From Streptomyces griseoviridis (lineage in GTDB: Bacteria > Actinomycetota > Actinomycetes > Streptomycetales > Streptomycetaceae), in NCBI GenBank assembly GCA_014649155.1, contig BMSM01000022.1, forward strand, positions 50,799 through 114,798: a stretch of 64,000 nt of DNA, written 5' to 3'. Under the pieces are notes generated by a model that made no database searches, was not told where the DNA came from, and was given only the letters and a program-made list of their open reading frames with translations. A program made the translations under genes and the position numbers. This document shows, piece after piece, positions 1 through 8,035 of this stretch (within the stretch, counting starts at the first letter, position 1; every line of letters starts with the position of its first letter).

Positions 1-126
1 CGCGAGGACCAGGAACCGTGCGGTGGCCGGCCGCACGGGCAGCGGCGCGGGGGTGCCACGGGGGCCGCTCGGACCGCCCCGGGGTGGCCGGGAGCCGGGC
101 GGGGCGGGGGCGTGCCGTTCGATCAC
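1..126 (-). CDS. Probable polyamine aminopropyltransferase (spermidine synthase-like), N-terminal fragment
   Basis: Only the first 42 codons are inside the window; the gene runs off the left edge. From a GTG at 126 the frame reads a Pro/Gly/Arg-rich lead followed by RPATARFLVLA, the entry into the first membrane helix of the membrane-bound SpeE-like proteins that Streptomyces carries beside DUF2617. An in-frame TAA lies four codons upstream of the GTG, which limits the start. No good ribosome binding site is visible. The identification rests on a short stretch plus context (same strand as, and just downstream of, the DUF2617 gene), so it is tentative. Confidence 0.5.
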   Translation of the reverse strand, partial: MIERHAPAPPGSRPPRGGPSGPRGTPAPLPVRPATARFLVLA

Positions 127-129
127 GCT

Positions 130-144
130 GTGACGTTACGTCAC
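130..144. promoter_or_regulatory. 15-bp palindrome GTGACGTTACGTCAC
   Basis: A perfect inverted repeat (seven-base arms around a central T) lies immediately upstream of the GTG proposed for the SpeE-like gene. Its position suits a regulator operator, but no regulator can be named. Confidence 0.35.
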
Positions 145-197
145 TATCTTATCGCGCTTCGTCACCCACAGGAGTGGAAAGGGCGCGCGGTGGGCGG

Positions 198-761
198 TCA
201 CAGGTTTATCGGCGCGCACCCCGGTCCAGCGGGCGCACGCGCCGGACGGCCCGCGGCCGCGCGGACGCCGACCCGGGTCCGGGTGGCCACCAGATGGCCC
301 TCCTGCGGATAGGCGTGCCAGGTGCGCCAGGTGACCTGGCCGTCGGTGCGCTGCGCCAGCAGGGCGGTGAAGGCGTACGGGCTGCCCGGGAAGACGCCGA
401 CCAGTCCGTGCGGGTGGTCGGCGACCAGGGCGAGCAGTTCCTGCGCGCGGCCGGCGAACGCGTCGGGCGACAGCACCTCCACCCGGGCGGCGAACTCGTA
501 CTCCCAGTCGCCCACCCGCTTGGCGACGCCCAGCGGCAGCGGCGTCCGGCTGCCCGGGATGCACGCGACCGTCTCCGAGCAGAGGCCCCGCTCCTCCTCC
601 AAGAGCACTTGGTGGGAGGCGCCGAGGAGTCTCAACTGAAGTGCGGCGCCCTCCAGTTCGACTTCGAGGGTGGCCAGGGCCGGGAGCGGCTCCCGCCCGA
701 GGGCCCAGGCGAGGTCGGCCGCGCGCGTGTCGGTGTAGGCGGTGTTCAGGGTCGTGAGCAT
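198..761 (-). CDS. DUF2617 family protein
   Basis: A 187-residue soluble protein of unknown function. I recognise it as the actinobacterial DUF2617 family from its N-terminus (MLTTLNTAYTDTRAADLAWAL) and from a middle section containing GVAKRVGDWEYEF. The ATG at 761 is chosen because GGAG lies six bases upstream; an upstream in-frame start at 779 lacks this. No signal peptide or membrane helix is present. It lies upstream of, and on the same strand as, the SpeE-like gene, an arrangement common in Streptomyces, so a link to polyamine metabolism is possible but is only inference from position. Confidence 0.75.
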   Translation of the reverse strand: MLTTLNTAYTDTRAADLAWALGREPLPALATLEVELEGAALQLRLLGASHQVLLEEERGLCSETVACIPGSRTPLPLGVAKRVGDWEYEFAARVEVLSPDAFAGRAQELLALVADHPHGLVGVFPGSPYAFTALLAQRTDGQVTWRTWHAYPQEGHLVATRTRVGVRAAAGRPARAPAGPGCAPINL

Positions 762-1123
762 GGAAGGCTCCGCAAGCACACAGGGGGGAAGAAGGGCAGG
801 GTCCCGTGATCCCGGCCACGGCCGGGCGCGGCCCTGTCACAGCCCGGTCGGCCGGTCAGAAGAGGTCCGCGGGACGCCCGAGGGGCTGCTTGGGTGAATG
901 AGAGGCAATCATGGACGGTGGCGGCGCCACAGCGTTTTTACCCAACTTCGTGGTATTTCCATCCCTCAGGGGGCTCAACAGCTCACCTGTTCCACCACGG
1001 CGTGCGCCTACCGGTACACCGCGCGCCAGTACGCCGAAGGCGCCCGCCGGGCGCACGGCCCGGCGGACGCCTTCCCGGTCCGGGGATGCGGTTCCCCCTT
1101 CGCGCGGCGCCGACTGCCCCGTG
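762..1123. other. Intergenic stretch, 362 bp, with one possible 18-codon leader peptide
   Basis: No full gene is convincing here. On the minus strand at 912-856 a tiny frame reads MIASHSPKQPLGRPADLF with Streptomyces-like codon use and ends in TGA. It has no clear ribosome binding site. It could be a short leader peptide of the DUF2617 transcript or chance. Confidence 0.3.
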
Positions 1124-1420
1124 TCAGTCACCGCCTCCGCCACCGCATCCCCCGCCACCGCCGCAGGACGACCCGCCACCGCAGGAGTGACCACCGGAGT
1201 GGCCGCCCGAGTGGCCGCCGTCCGACGACGAGCCGCCGTCCGCCCACCAGCTCCCGCCGTCACCGGAGTCGCCGCCACCGGCGTACCCGCCGTCCCCGCC
1301 CCCCGTCCGACGGCCCGCCCGCCGGCGCGTCCCACCGGCGCGCGCTCCCGAGCGCGCGACGGACACGCTGCGCACCACGATGAAGATCACGATCACTGCC
1401 AGGATGATGCCGATGATCAT
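1124..1420 (-). CDS. Small membrane-anchored protein with Gly/His/Cys-rich tail
   Basis: A 98-residue protein. Residues 1-21 (MIIGIILAVIVIFIVVRSVSV) form one hydrophobic helix, followed by a short Arg-rich stretch and a long low-complexity tail of Gly, Ser, Asp, His and Cys ending in repeated GGHS, CGGG and GGCGGGGGD. The start is fixed by a strong AAGGAGGG just upstream of the ATG. The tail with four Cys and several His could bind metal or be an unfolded extracellular segment. The family is not recognised and no function can be assigned. Confidence 0.65.
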   Translation of the reverse strand: MIIGIILAVIVIFIVVRSVSVARSGARAGGTRRRAGRRTGGGDGGYAGGGDSGDGGSWWADGGSSSDGGHSGGHSGGHSCGGGSSCGGGGGCGGGGGD

Positions 1421-1636
1421 GGCGCCACCCTCCTTCCCTTGAGCGACCCGACGAGCAACCCCTGAGCGACCCCCCGTGGGTGCTCCGCCCGTTGCGCTGC
1501 ACCGGAGATGCCCGCGGCCACGACGCGCCAAAGCAGAGTTGAGCAACTTCTGAGGGTCATGGCTCGGAAAAGCCCCCTCACCTGCGCCGAAGCGCTGGTG
1601 GGGGGCCTCCGGGGCCGGCCGTGCGGACAGCCCGGG

Positions 1637-2056
1637 TCAGGTGACCGCGATCCGCGCCATGCCCCACAGGATGATCAGGTCGAGCGTCATCACGCTGATC
1701 GACCACAGCGGGTAGTAGGGGATGAACATGAACTGGGTGACCAGGCTGATCGCGGCGACCGTCACCCCCGCCGCGCGGCCCCAGGGCATCGCCCGCAGCA
1801 CCGCCACCCCGGCCATGATCAGCGCGACGCCCACGACGAGGTGGATCCAGCCCCAACCGGTGAGGTCGAACCGGTACTCGTAGGCGCGGGGCACGCCGAA
1901 GAGGCGGTCCTCGGCGATGCCGGCGATGCCCTGGAGGACGCTCAGCACACCGCTGAGCAGGAGCAACACCCCGAAGTACCGCAGCGGTCCGGCCGCCCGG
2001 CCGTCGTCCCGCGCGCCCGTGGTCCGCGGTCGTGCTCCGTGCGGCATGTCCGTCAT
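1637..2056 (-). CDS. Four-helix integral membrane protein
   Basis: A 139-residue protein with about four predicted membrane helices: residues ~26-46, ~70-87 (a GWIHLVVGVALIMAG-type segment), ~93-110 and ~116-134. The pattern resembles the small actinobacterial membrane proteins now grouped as DUF7144-like, which contain a conserved Trp-Ile-His in the second helix. Function is unknown. The ATG at 2056 is used; an in-frame ATG at 2047 is an alternative. The gene diverges from the aminotransferase gene across about 215 bp. Confidence 0.65.
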   Translation of the reverse strand: MTDMPHGARPRTTGARDDGRAAGPLRYFGVLLLLSGVLSVLQGIAGIAEDRLFGVPRAYEYRFDLTGWGWIHLVVGVALIMAGVAVLRAMPWGRAAGVTVAAISLVTQFMFIPYYPLWSISVMTLDLIILWGMARIAVT

Positions 2057-2271
2057 CGCCTGTCAGCCCTTCGTCCTGGCGCGGTCGCGCACCGCGCCGC
2101 ACGGCACGGCACGGCGGGAACGAGCGCATCCGTCACCGTCACAGCGTCGCCCGGGGGCGTCCGCGCGGCGACCACACCGGGGCATTCGGGTCCATACGGG
2201 TCCCCGCGCGTCCCGGGTGAGCCGACGGGAGCGGTTGAGGATCGTCCGGGCTTCGGCGCAGGATGGCCGGC

Positions 2272-3450
2272 ATGACCTCCAGCGCGCGCCCCTTGCTCAA
2301 CCGCCGTCTCGCCGAGTTCGGGACGACGATCTTCGCGGAGATGTCCGCCCTGGCCGTGCGGACCGGCGCGATCAATCTGGGCCAGGGCTTCCCGGACACG
2401 GACGGCCCCGAGGAGGTCCGGGAGGCGGCGGTCCGGGCGGTCCGCGACGGCCGCGGCAACCAGTACCCGCCGGGCCCCGGCGTCCCCGAGCTGCGCACCG
2501 CGATCGCCGCCCACCAGCGGCACTGGTACGGCCTGTCGTACGACCCCGACACGGAGGTCCTGGTCACCGCCGGCGCCACGGAGGCGATCGCCGCCGCCCT
2601 GCTCGCCCTGGTGGAACCCGGCGACGAGGTGATCGCGCTGGAGCCGTACTACGACTCCTACGCCGCCTGTGTCGCGCTGGCCGGCGGCACCCGCGTCCCG
2701 GTCACCCTGCGCCCGCACGAGGGGAAGTTCCGCCTGGACCTGGACGAGCTGCGCGACGCGGTCACCGACCGCACCCGCCTGCTGCTGATCAACACCCCGC
2801 ACAACCCCACCGGCACCGTCCTGACCCGCGCCGAGCTGGCCGCCGTCGCCGAGCTGGCCGTGGCCCGCGACCTCCTGGTGGTCACCGACGAGGTCTACGA
2901 ACACCTGGTCTACGACGACGCCGAGCACATCCCCCTGGCGTCCTTCCCCGGCATGCGCGAACGCACGGTCACCATCTCGTCGAGCGGCAAGACCTTCTCG
3001 CTGACCGGCTGGAAGGTCGGCTGGATCACCGCCGCCCCCGCCCTGCTCACGGCGGTCCGCTCGGCCAAGCAGTACCTGACGTACGTCTCGGCCGGCCCCT
3101 TCCAGTACGCGATCGCCGAGGCCCTCGCGCTGCCCGACCGCTACTTCACCGCGTTCCGCGACGGCCTGCGCGCCAAGCGCGACCTGCTCGCGACGGGCCT
3201 CGCGGAGGCCGGCTTCGGCGTCCACCGGCCCACCGGCACCTACTTCGTCACCACCGACATCCGCCCCCTCGGCCACACCGACGGCGTCGCCTTCTGCCGG
3301 GCCCTGCCCGAACGCGCGGGCGTGGTCGCCGTCCCCAACGCGGTCTTCTACGACCACCGGGAGGCGGGCGCCCCCTTCGTCCGCTTCGCGTTCTGCAAGA
3401 GGACGGCCGTCCTCGCCGACGCGGTGCGGCGCCTGAAGGCCCTCGGCTGA
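2272..3450 (+). CDS. PLP-dependent aminotransferase, class I/II (DapC-like)
   Basis: A 392-residue fold-type I aminotransferase. Visible motifs are GQGFPDTDGP near the N-terminus, NQYPPGPGVPELR, the NTPHNPTGT segment that positions PLP, VTDEVYEHLVYD, and the Schiff-base lysine in SSGKTFSLTGWKVGW. This set matches the actinobacterial N-succinyldiaminopimelate aminotransferase / kynurenine-type transaminase group, so lysine biosynthesis (DapC) is one possible role but substrate cannot be read from sequence. The ATG at 2272 has AGGA about eight bases upstream; the ATG at 2263 does not. A strong bidirectional terminator follows. Confidence 0.85.
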   Translation: MTSSARPLLNRRLAEFGTTIFAEMSALAVRTGAINLGQGFPDTDGPEEVREAAVRAVRDGRGNQYPPGPGVPELRTAIAAHQRHWYGLSYDPDTEVLVTAGATEAIAAALLALVEPGDEVIALEPYYDSYAACVALAGGTRVPVTLRPHEGKFRLDLDELRDAVTDRTRLLLINTPHNPTGTVLTRAELAAVAELAVARDLLVVTDEVYEHLVYDDAEHIPLASFPGMRERTVTISSSGKTFSLTGWKVGWITAAPALLTAVRSAKQYLTYVSAGPFQYAIAEALALPDRYFTAFRDGLRAKRDLLATGLAEAGFGVHRPTGTYFVTTDIRPLGHTDGVAFCRALPERAGVVAVPNAVFYDHREAGAPFVRFAFCKRTAVLADAVRRLKALG

Positions 3451-3458
3451 CACGAGAA

Positions 3459-3489
3459 CGGCGCCGTCCACAGCCTGTGGACGGCGCCG
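3459..3489. terminator. Bidirectional terminator hairpin
   Basis: A perfect 14-bp stem (CGGCGCCGTCCACA and its complement) with a three-base loop sits between the convergent aminotransferase and YbjN-like genes. Confidence 0.8.
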
Positions 3490-3514
3490 CCGGCGCAGCG
3501 GGGACGGACCGGGA

Positions 3515-4045
3515 CTACTCGTCGTCGTCCTCGGGCTTCTCCGCCCCGTCGATCTCCTGCTCCAGGCCGAGCTGCTCCACCAGCCACCGGTCGAACTCGA
3601 TGGCGGCGCGCACCCAGCTGACCGTGGACGAGACGAAGTGCTCCAGGCTCACGCCCGTGCCGATCAGCATCTGCGCCTCACCGATCAGACGGACCGTGCC
3701 GTCGTCGTGGGTGTGCGAGTACACCTTCGGCCACAGGGTGCGCCGGTTCCAGTCGTCGGCCGACTCCAGCAGCTGCTGCTTGGTCTCGATGTCGTGCGGG
3801 CGGTCGTAGAACGTCCGCACCGAGAAGACCTGCTGGTCGCCCTCGCCGCGGAACATGAAGTACGTACGGAACTGCTCCCACGGCGCCGCGAGGTCACCCT
3901 CGTCGTCGACGACGTACTTCAGCTCCATCTGGTCGAGGAGCTGCTTCACGAGGTCCTGATCCGGGACCACGGGGCCCGCCGGGCCCTGGGGCTGCGGCTC
4001 GGGCTTGCCCCCGAAGTTCGGGATCGAGGACGGGTCGATGCTCAC
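3515..4045 (-). CDS. YbjN domain-containing protein
   Basis: A 176-residue acidic protein of the YbjN / type III secretion chaperone-like fold. The N-terminal ~40 residues are Pro/Gly-rich linker; the rest contains the pattern typical of Streptomyces YbjN proteins, including LKYVVDDEGDL, FRTYFMFRGEGDQQVFSVRTF and DDWNRRTLWPKVY, and an acidic C-terminal tail (PEDDDE). A GTG start at 4045 is chosen because GAAGGG lies at suitable spacing upstream. The role in actinobacteria is unknown. It lies just downstream of clpB on the same strand and may share its transcript. Confidence 0.75.
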   Translation of the reverse strand: MSIDPSSIPNFGGKPEPQPQGPAGPVVPDQDLVKQLLDQMELKYVVDDEGDLAAPWEQFRTYFMFRGEGDQQVFSVRTFYDRPHDIETKQQLLESADDWNRRTLWPKVYSHTHDDGTVRLIGEAQMLIGTGVSLEHFVSSTVSWVRAAIEFDRWLVEQLGLEQEIDGAEKPEDDDE

Positions 4046-4138
4046 CGTGATTTTCCCTTCGTACGGATTCCGCCATCCTCCCTCATCCGGGGAGGGGGGT
4101 GGCAAGCCCCGGCGGCCCTGTGCCGCGGCGCGGCGGCG

Positions 4139-6736
4139 TCAGAGTGTCTTTCCGGACACCGGCCCCACGATCAGACCGTCCTCGAACCGGTCCACCCGTA
4201 CCGTGTCACCGTCCTTGATCTCGCCGGAGAGGATCTCGCGGGCGAGGCGGTCGCCGATGGCGGTCTGGACCAGGCGGCGCAGCGGGCGGGCGCCGTACGC
4301 CGGGTCGAGGCCCTCGACGGCGAGCCACTCCAGGGCCGCGTCGGTGACCTCCAGGGTGAGCCGGCGTTCGGCCAGGCGGCGGGTGAGGGCGCCGATCTGG
4401 AGGCGGGCGATGCGGCTCAGCTCGTCCTTGGTGAGGGCCGAGAAGACGACCAGGTCGTCCAGGCGGTTGAGGAACTCCGGCTTGAAGGAGGCCCGGACCA
4501 CCTCCAGCACCTGCTCCTTCTTCTCCGCCTCGCTGGTGAGCGGGTCGACCAGGAACTGGCTGCCCAGGTTGGAGGTGAGCACCAGGATGGTGTTGCGGAA
4601 GTCGACCGTGCGGCCCTGCCCGTCGGTGAGCCGGCCGTCGTCCAGCACCTGGAGCAGGATGTCGAAGACCTCGGGGTGGGCCTTCTCCACCTCGTCCAGC
4701 AGGACCACGCTGTACGGGCGGCGGCGGACCGCCTCGGTGAGCTGGCCGCCCTCCTCGTAGCCGACGTAGCCGGGAGGGGCGCCGACCAGGCGGGCGACGC
4801 TGTGCTTCTCGCTGTACTCCGACATGTCGATGCGGACCATCGCCCGCTCGTCGTCGAAGAGGAAGTCCGCGAGCGCCTTGGCCAGTTCGGTCTTGCCGAC
4901 GCCGGTCGGCCCGAGGAAGAGGAAGGAGCCGGTGGGGCGGTCCGGGTCGGAGATGCCGGCCCTCGAACGCCGTACGGCGTCGGAGACCGCGCGGACCGCT
5001 TCCGTCTGGCCGATGAGCCGCTTGCCCAGCTCGTCCTCCATGCGCAGCAGCTTCTGCGTCTCGCCCTCCAGCAGGCGGCCGGCGGGGATGCCGGTCCAGG
5101 AGGCGACGACGTCGGCGATGTCGTCGGCGCCGACCTCCTCCTTGACCATGGTGTCCTTGGCGACCTCCTCCTCGGCCTCGGAGGCGGCCTCCAGATCGCG
5201 TTCCACGTTCGGGATCTCGCCGTACAGGAGCTTGGAGGCGGTGTCGAAGTCGCCGTCGCGCTGGGCGCGTTCGGCCTGCCCGCGCAGTTCGTCGAGCTTC
5301 TCCTTCAGCTCACCGACCCGGTTGAGGGACTGCTTCTCCTTGTCCCAGCGGGCGGTGAGGCCGCGCAGCTCCTCCTCCTTGTCGGCGAGGTCGCGGCGGA
5401 GCTTCTCCAGGCGCTGCACGGAGGCGGCGTCGGTCTCCTTGCCGATCGCCAGCTCCTCCATCTTCAGCCGGTCGACGGCGCGCTGGAGCTCGTCGATCTC
5501 GACCGGGGAGGAGTCGATCTCCATGCGGAGGCGGGAGGCCGCCTCGTCGACGAGGTCGATGGCCTTGTCGGGCAGGAAGCGGGAGGTGATGTACCGGTCG
5601 GAGAGGGTGGCCGCCGCGACCAGCGCGCTGTCCGCGATCTGCACCTTGTGGTGGGCCTCGTAGCGGCCCTTGAGACCGCGCAGGATCGCGATGGAGTCCT
5701 CCACGGACGGCTCGGCGACCAGGACCTGCTGGAAGCGGCGCTCCAGGGCGGGGTCCTTCTCGATGCGCTCGCGGTACTCGTCCAGGGTCGTGGCGCCGAC
5801 CATGCGCAGCTCGCCGCGGGCCAGCATCGGCTTGAGCATGTTGCCCGCGTCCATCGCGGAGTCGCCGCCGGCACCGGCGCCGACGACCGTGTGCAGCTCG
5901 TCGATGAAGGTGATGATCTGGCCGTCGGAGTCCTTGATCTCGGCCAGGACGGTCTTGAGCCGCTCCTCGAACTCGCCGCGGTACTTCGCCCCGGCCACCA
6001 TCGCGCCGAGGTCGAGCGCGACCAGCCGCTTGTTCTTCAGCGACTCGGGGACGTCGCCCTTCACGATGCGCTGGGCGAGCCCCTCCACGACGGCGGTCTT
6101 GCCGACGCCCGGCTCACCGATCAGCACCGGGTTGTTCTTCGTACGGCGGGACAGCACCTGCACGACGCGGCGGATCTCGGTGTCCCGGCCGATGACCGGG
6201 TCGAGCTTGCCCTCGCGCGCGGCGGCCGTGAAGTCCGTGCCGAACTTCTCCAGCGCCTTGTACTGGCCCTCCGGGTCCGCGGTGGTCACCCGGCGCCCTC
6301 CCCTCGCTTTCCGGAAGGCCTCCTGGAGCTTGTCCGCGGTGGCCCCCTGCGCCTTGAGCACCTCGCCGGCCGCACCGCCCTTGGCGGCGATGCCGATCAG
6401 GAGGTGTTCGGTGGAGAGGTACTCGTCGCCGAGGTCCTTGGCCCGCGTCTGGGCGTCGGCGACGACCGCGAGCATCTCACGGCTGGGCTGCGGCGGGGCG
6501 ACGGTGGACCCGGTCACGCTGGGCAGTCCGGCGAGCACCCGCTCGGCGCCGGTGCGGACGGCGACCTGGTCGGCGTCGACGGCCGTGAGCAGGTCGGTGA
6601 TGTTCTCGTTGTCCTGACCCTGGAGCAGGGCCAGGAGCAGGTGGGCGGGGGTGAGGTCCGGGTGTCCCCCGGTCACGGCCCGGTTGCTGGCCGCGTTGAT
6701 CGCGTCCCGGCTCCGGTTGGTCAGCTCGGCGTCCAC
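4139..6736 (-). CDS. clpB: ClpB, Hsp100 disaggregase ATPase
   Basis: An 865-residue hexameric AAA+ chaperone that pulls polypeptides out of aggregates together with DnaK/DnaJ/GrpE. Domains in order: Clp N-domain (1-150), AAA-1 with Walker A GEPGVGKTAV and Walker B ITFIDELHTV, the long coiled-coil M domain (about 400-530, charged Glu/Lys/Arg heptads) that marks ClpB as opposed to ClpA/C, and AAA-2 with GPTGVGKTEL and SVVLLDEVEKAH. Length is normal for ClpB. The GTG at 6736 gives the usual Streptomyces N-terminus (VDAELTNRSRDAINAA) and has GGAGGAGA upstream. A HAIR operator in the promoter puts it in the HspR regulon with the dnaK operon in this window. Confidence 0.97.
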   Translation of the reverse strand: MDAELTNRSRDAINAASNRAVTGGHPDLTPAHLLLALLQGQDNENITDLLTAVDADQVAVRTGAERVLAGLPSVTGSTVAPPQPSREMLAVVADAQTRAKDLGDEYLSTEHLLIGIAAKGGAAGEVLKAQGATADKLQEAFRKARGGRRVTTADPEGQYKALEKFGTDFTAAAREGKLDPVIGRDTEIRRVVQVLSRRTKNNPVLIGEPGVGKTAVVEGLAQRIVKGDVPESLKNKRLVALDLGAMVAGAKYRGEFEERLKTVLAEIKDSDGQIITFIDELHTVVGAGAGGDSAMDAGNMLKPMLARGELRMVGATTLDEYRERIEKDPALERRFQQVLVAEPSVEDSIAILRGLKGRYEAHHKVQIADSALVAAATLSDRYITSRFLPDKAIDLVDEAASRLRMEIDSSPVEIDELQRAVDRLKMEELAIGKETDAASVQRLEKLRRDLADKEEELRGLTARWDKEKQSLNRVGELKEKLDELRGQAERAQRDGDFDTASKLLYGEIPNVERDLEAASEAEEEVAKDTMVKEEVGADDIADVVASWTGIPAGRLLEGETQKLLRMEDELGKRLIGQTEAVRAVSDAVRRSRAGISDPDRPTGSFLFLGPTGVGKTELAKALADFLFDDERAMVRIDMSEYSEKHSVARLVGAPPGYVGYEEGGQLTEAVRRRPYSVVLLDEVEKAHPEVFDILLQVLDDGRLTDGQGRTVDFRNTILVLTSNLGSQFLVDPLTSEAEKKEQVLEVVRASFKPEFLNRLDDLVVFSALTKDELSRIARLQIGALTRRLAERRLTLEVTDAALEWLAVEGLDPAYGARPLRRLVQTAIGDRLAREILSGEIKDGDTVRVDRFEDGLIVGPVSGKTL

Positions 6737-6785
6737 GTTCGGGTTCTCCTCCTGGCGACTGGGCAACGTCCTGACTCAGGCAACG

Positions 6786-6814
6786 TGTATAAAGTTGAGT
6801 CTATTCCACTCAAG
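6786..6814 (-). promoter_or_regulatory. clpB promoter with HspR operator (HAIR)
   Basis: Positions 6794-6814 read GTTGAGT-N7-ACTCAAG, one base off the HAIR consensus CTTGAGT-N7-ACTCAAG bound by HspR. On the minus strand the same sequence supplies a -35 TTGAGT (6813-6808) and, 16 bases on, a -10 TATACA (6791-6786). Bound HspR would therefore cover the -35 region and spacer. Confidence 0.85.
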
Positions 6815-6873
6815 TGCGGATCGGGAGCCGCCAGGGGGAACGAGTACCCGGCGGCCCGTATAGGTTCCCGTCC

Positions 6874-7245
6874 ATGGACCTAGGCTTCTGGCGGGAACGG
6901 CATCTGTGCACCCTGACCACCCTCCGCCCGGACGGCACACCGCACGTGGTGCCGGTCGGGGCGACCTACGACCCGGACGCCGGGGTGGTCCGGGTGATCA
7001 CGGACCGGGCGAGCGCGAAGGCGCGGTACGTGCGGGCCGCCGGGGAGACGGGCGCGCGGGCCGCCGTGTGCCAGGTGGACGGCCGGCGGTGGTCGACGCT
7101 GGAGGGGCGGGCGGTCGTGCGCGAGGCGCCGGAGGAGGTGGCCGAGGCGGAGCGGCGGTACGCCGAGCGGTACAAGCCACCGCGGCCGAATCCGACCCGT
7201 GTGGTGATCGAGATCGCGGTGGACCGGGCCCTGGGGACCACCTGA
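6874..7245 (+). CDS. PPOX-class F420/FMN-dependent enzyme, split-barrel fold
   Basis: A 123-residue split-barrel flavin/deazaflavin protein resembling pyridoxamine 5'-phosphate oxidase-like F420-dependent reductases. Motifs are LCTLTTLRPDGTPHVVPVG, the fold's first strands, then ARAAVCQVDGRRWSTLEGRA and PEEVAEAERRYAERY, all characteristic of the actinobacterial TIGR-type PPOX F420 family. The substrate is unknown. TATAGG lies about nine bases before the ATG and there is no ribosome binding site, so the mRNA may be leaderless. It diverges from clpB and ends at a strong terminator. Confidence 0.8.
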   Translation: MDLGFWRERHLCTLTTLRPDGTPHVVPVGATYDPDAGVVRVITDRASAKARYVRAAGETGARAAVCQVDGRRWSTLEGRAVVREAPEEVAEAERRYAERYKPPRPNPTRVVIEIAVDRALGTT

Positions 7246-7288
7246 GTGTGGTGAAACGGAGGATGTCCGCGGCAGGACATGCAAAACT

Positions 7289-7329
7289 GCAGCGGCGTCA
7301 CCGTGTTCAGGTCACGGTGACGCCGCTGC
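7289..7329. terminator. Bidirectional terminator hairpin
   Basis: A perfect 17-bp stem (GCAGCGGCGTCACCGTG and complement) with a seven-base loop lies between the converging PPOX gene and the Rieske-like gene. Confidence 0.85.
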
Positions 7330-7373
7330 GGGGGGAAGCGCCTGAGCGATCTTTTTACGACGGGGGAATCGCG

Positions 7374-7715
7374 TCAGGCACTGCGGGGGGTGGCTGAGAT
7401 GGTCCGCGAGGTGGGGGATTCGGGTTCCACCAGCCGATGGTCTCTCTGGTCAAGATTCACGAAGATCATTCCGTACCGGATGGCACACCGCACAGGCTGC
7501 GGCGCCCCCCGAGGCCGCCGCAGACACCGGTACGCCCGCACGTCGTCGTCCTCGTCCCGGGTGACGACGACCGGTTCGCCGAACACGGTCACCATCAGGG
7601 AGTCACCACTGTGGGGGATGGCGGTGACCAGGTCGATGAAGTGCCAGCCGGAGCGGAAGGCGGTGGCCATCTCGCGACGGAATGATCGGTCGTCGGGTGG
7701 GGTGGACATCCGCAT
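7374..7715 (-). CDS. Degenerate Rieske-like domain protein
   Basis: A 113-residue protein whose layout matches the Rieske domain of ring-hydroxylating oxygenases: a W-F-x-D-L start, FGEPVVVTRDEDDDVRAY, a first ligand loop YRCLRRPRGAP, a second loop VRCAIRYGM, then IFVNLDQRD. A true Rieske cluster needs C-x-H and C-x-x-H. Here both cysteines survive but both histidines are Arg (C-L-R and C-A-I-R), so a normal [2Fe-2S] cluster is unlikely. The ATG at 7715 overlaps the TGA of the upstream peptide gene (TGATG), indicating translational coupling. No signal peptide. It may be a regulatory or binding remnant of the fold. Family membership is inferred from pattern only. Confidence 0.55.
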   Translation of the reverse strand: MRMSTPPDDRSFRREMATAFRSGWHFIDLVTAIPHSGDSLMVTVFGEPVVVTRDEDDDVRAYRCLRRPRGAPQPVRCAIRYGMIFVNLDQRDHRLVEPESPTSRTISATPRSA

Positions 7716-7903
7716 CAGTCCCACTTGCTGTCGTTCGTGGTGTACGACGGCGCCTCGCCGTCGACCGCCACGACAGCGACGGACTGTTCACTGCCCACCT
7801 CGTGCGCGTCGCCCTGCACGCCGGAGAGGCCAGCCACTGTTCCGAAGGCCGCAACGGCGGAGAAGGCGGCAACAAGCACCGAGCGAAGCATTCTCTTGCG
7901 CAT
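7715..7903 (-). CDS. Small secreted peptide precursor
   Basis: A 62-residue product with a clear Sec signal: basic MRKRMLR, hydrophobic SVLVAAFSAVAAFGTVAG, then a likely cleavage site before an acidic mature peptide of roughly 38 residues ending SYTTNDSKWD. The mature part has no Cys, arguing against disulfide-stabilised toxins or lanthipeptides. The ATG at 7903 has GAGGA upstream. The stop codon overlaps the start of the Rieske-like gene, so the two are co-translated. They diverge from the first LuxR-type gene over about 130 bp, suggesting control by that regulator. No known family is recognised. Confidence 0.6.
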   Translation of the reverse strand: MRKRMLRSVLVAAFSAVAAFGTVAGLSGVQGDAHEVGSEQSVAVVAVDGEAPSYTTNDSKWD

Positions 7904-8035
7904 GGTTGGCTTCGTCCTCACTTGAAGGTCCCCTCACTCCCCCGTCGGATAAGACGATGGCTCATTCAGGTACGTCGTGGCCACACGATCGGTGCATCAT
8001 GTTCCTGCACGTTCATGACCCTGGGGGGTGGAGAT

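Noticed and set aside
3638..6883. A 1,081-codon open frame on the plus strand opposite clpB
   Set aside because: It is the antisense shadow of clpB, created by high GC; its product is low-complexity Val/Leu/Gly and has no start signal.
7374..7903. Lanthipeptide or lasso peptide precursor with maturase
   Set aside because: The small peptide has a Sec signal and no Cys, and no known maturation enzyme is nearby.
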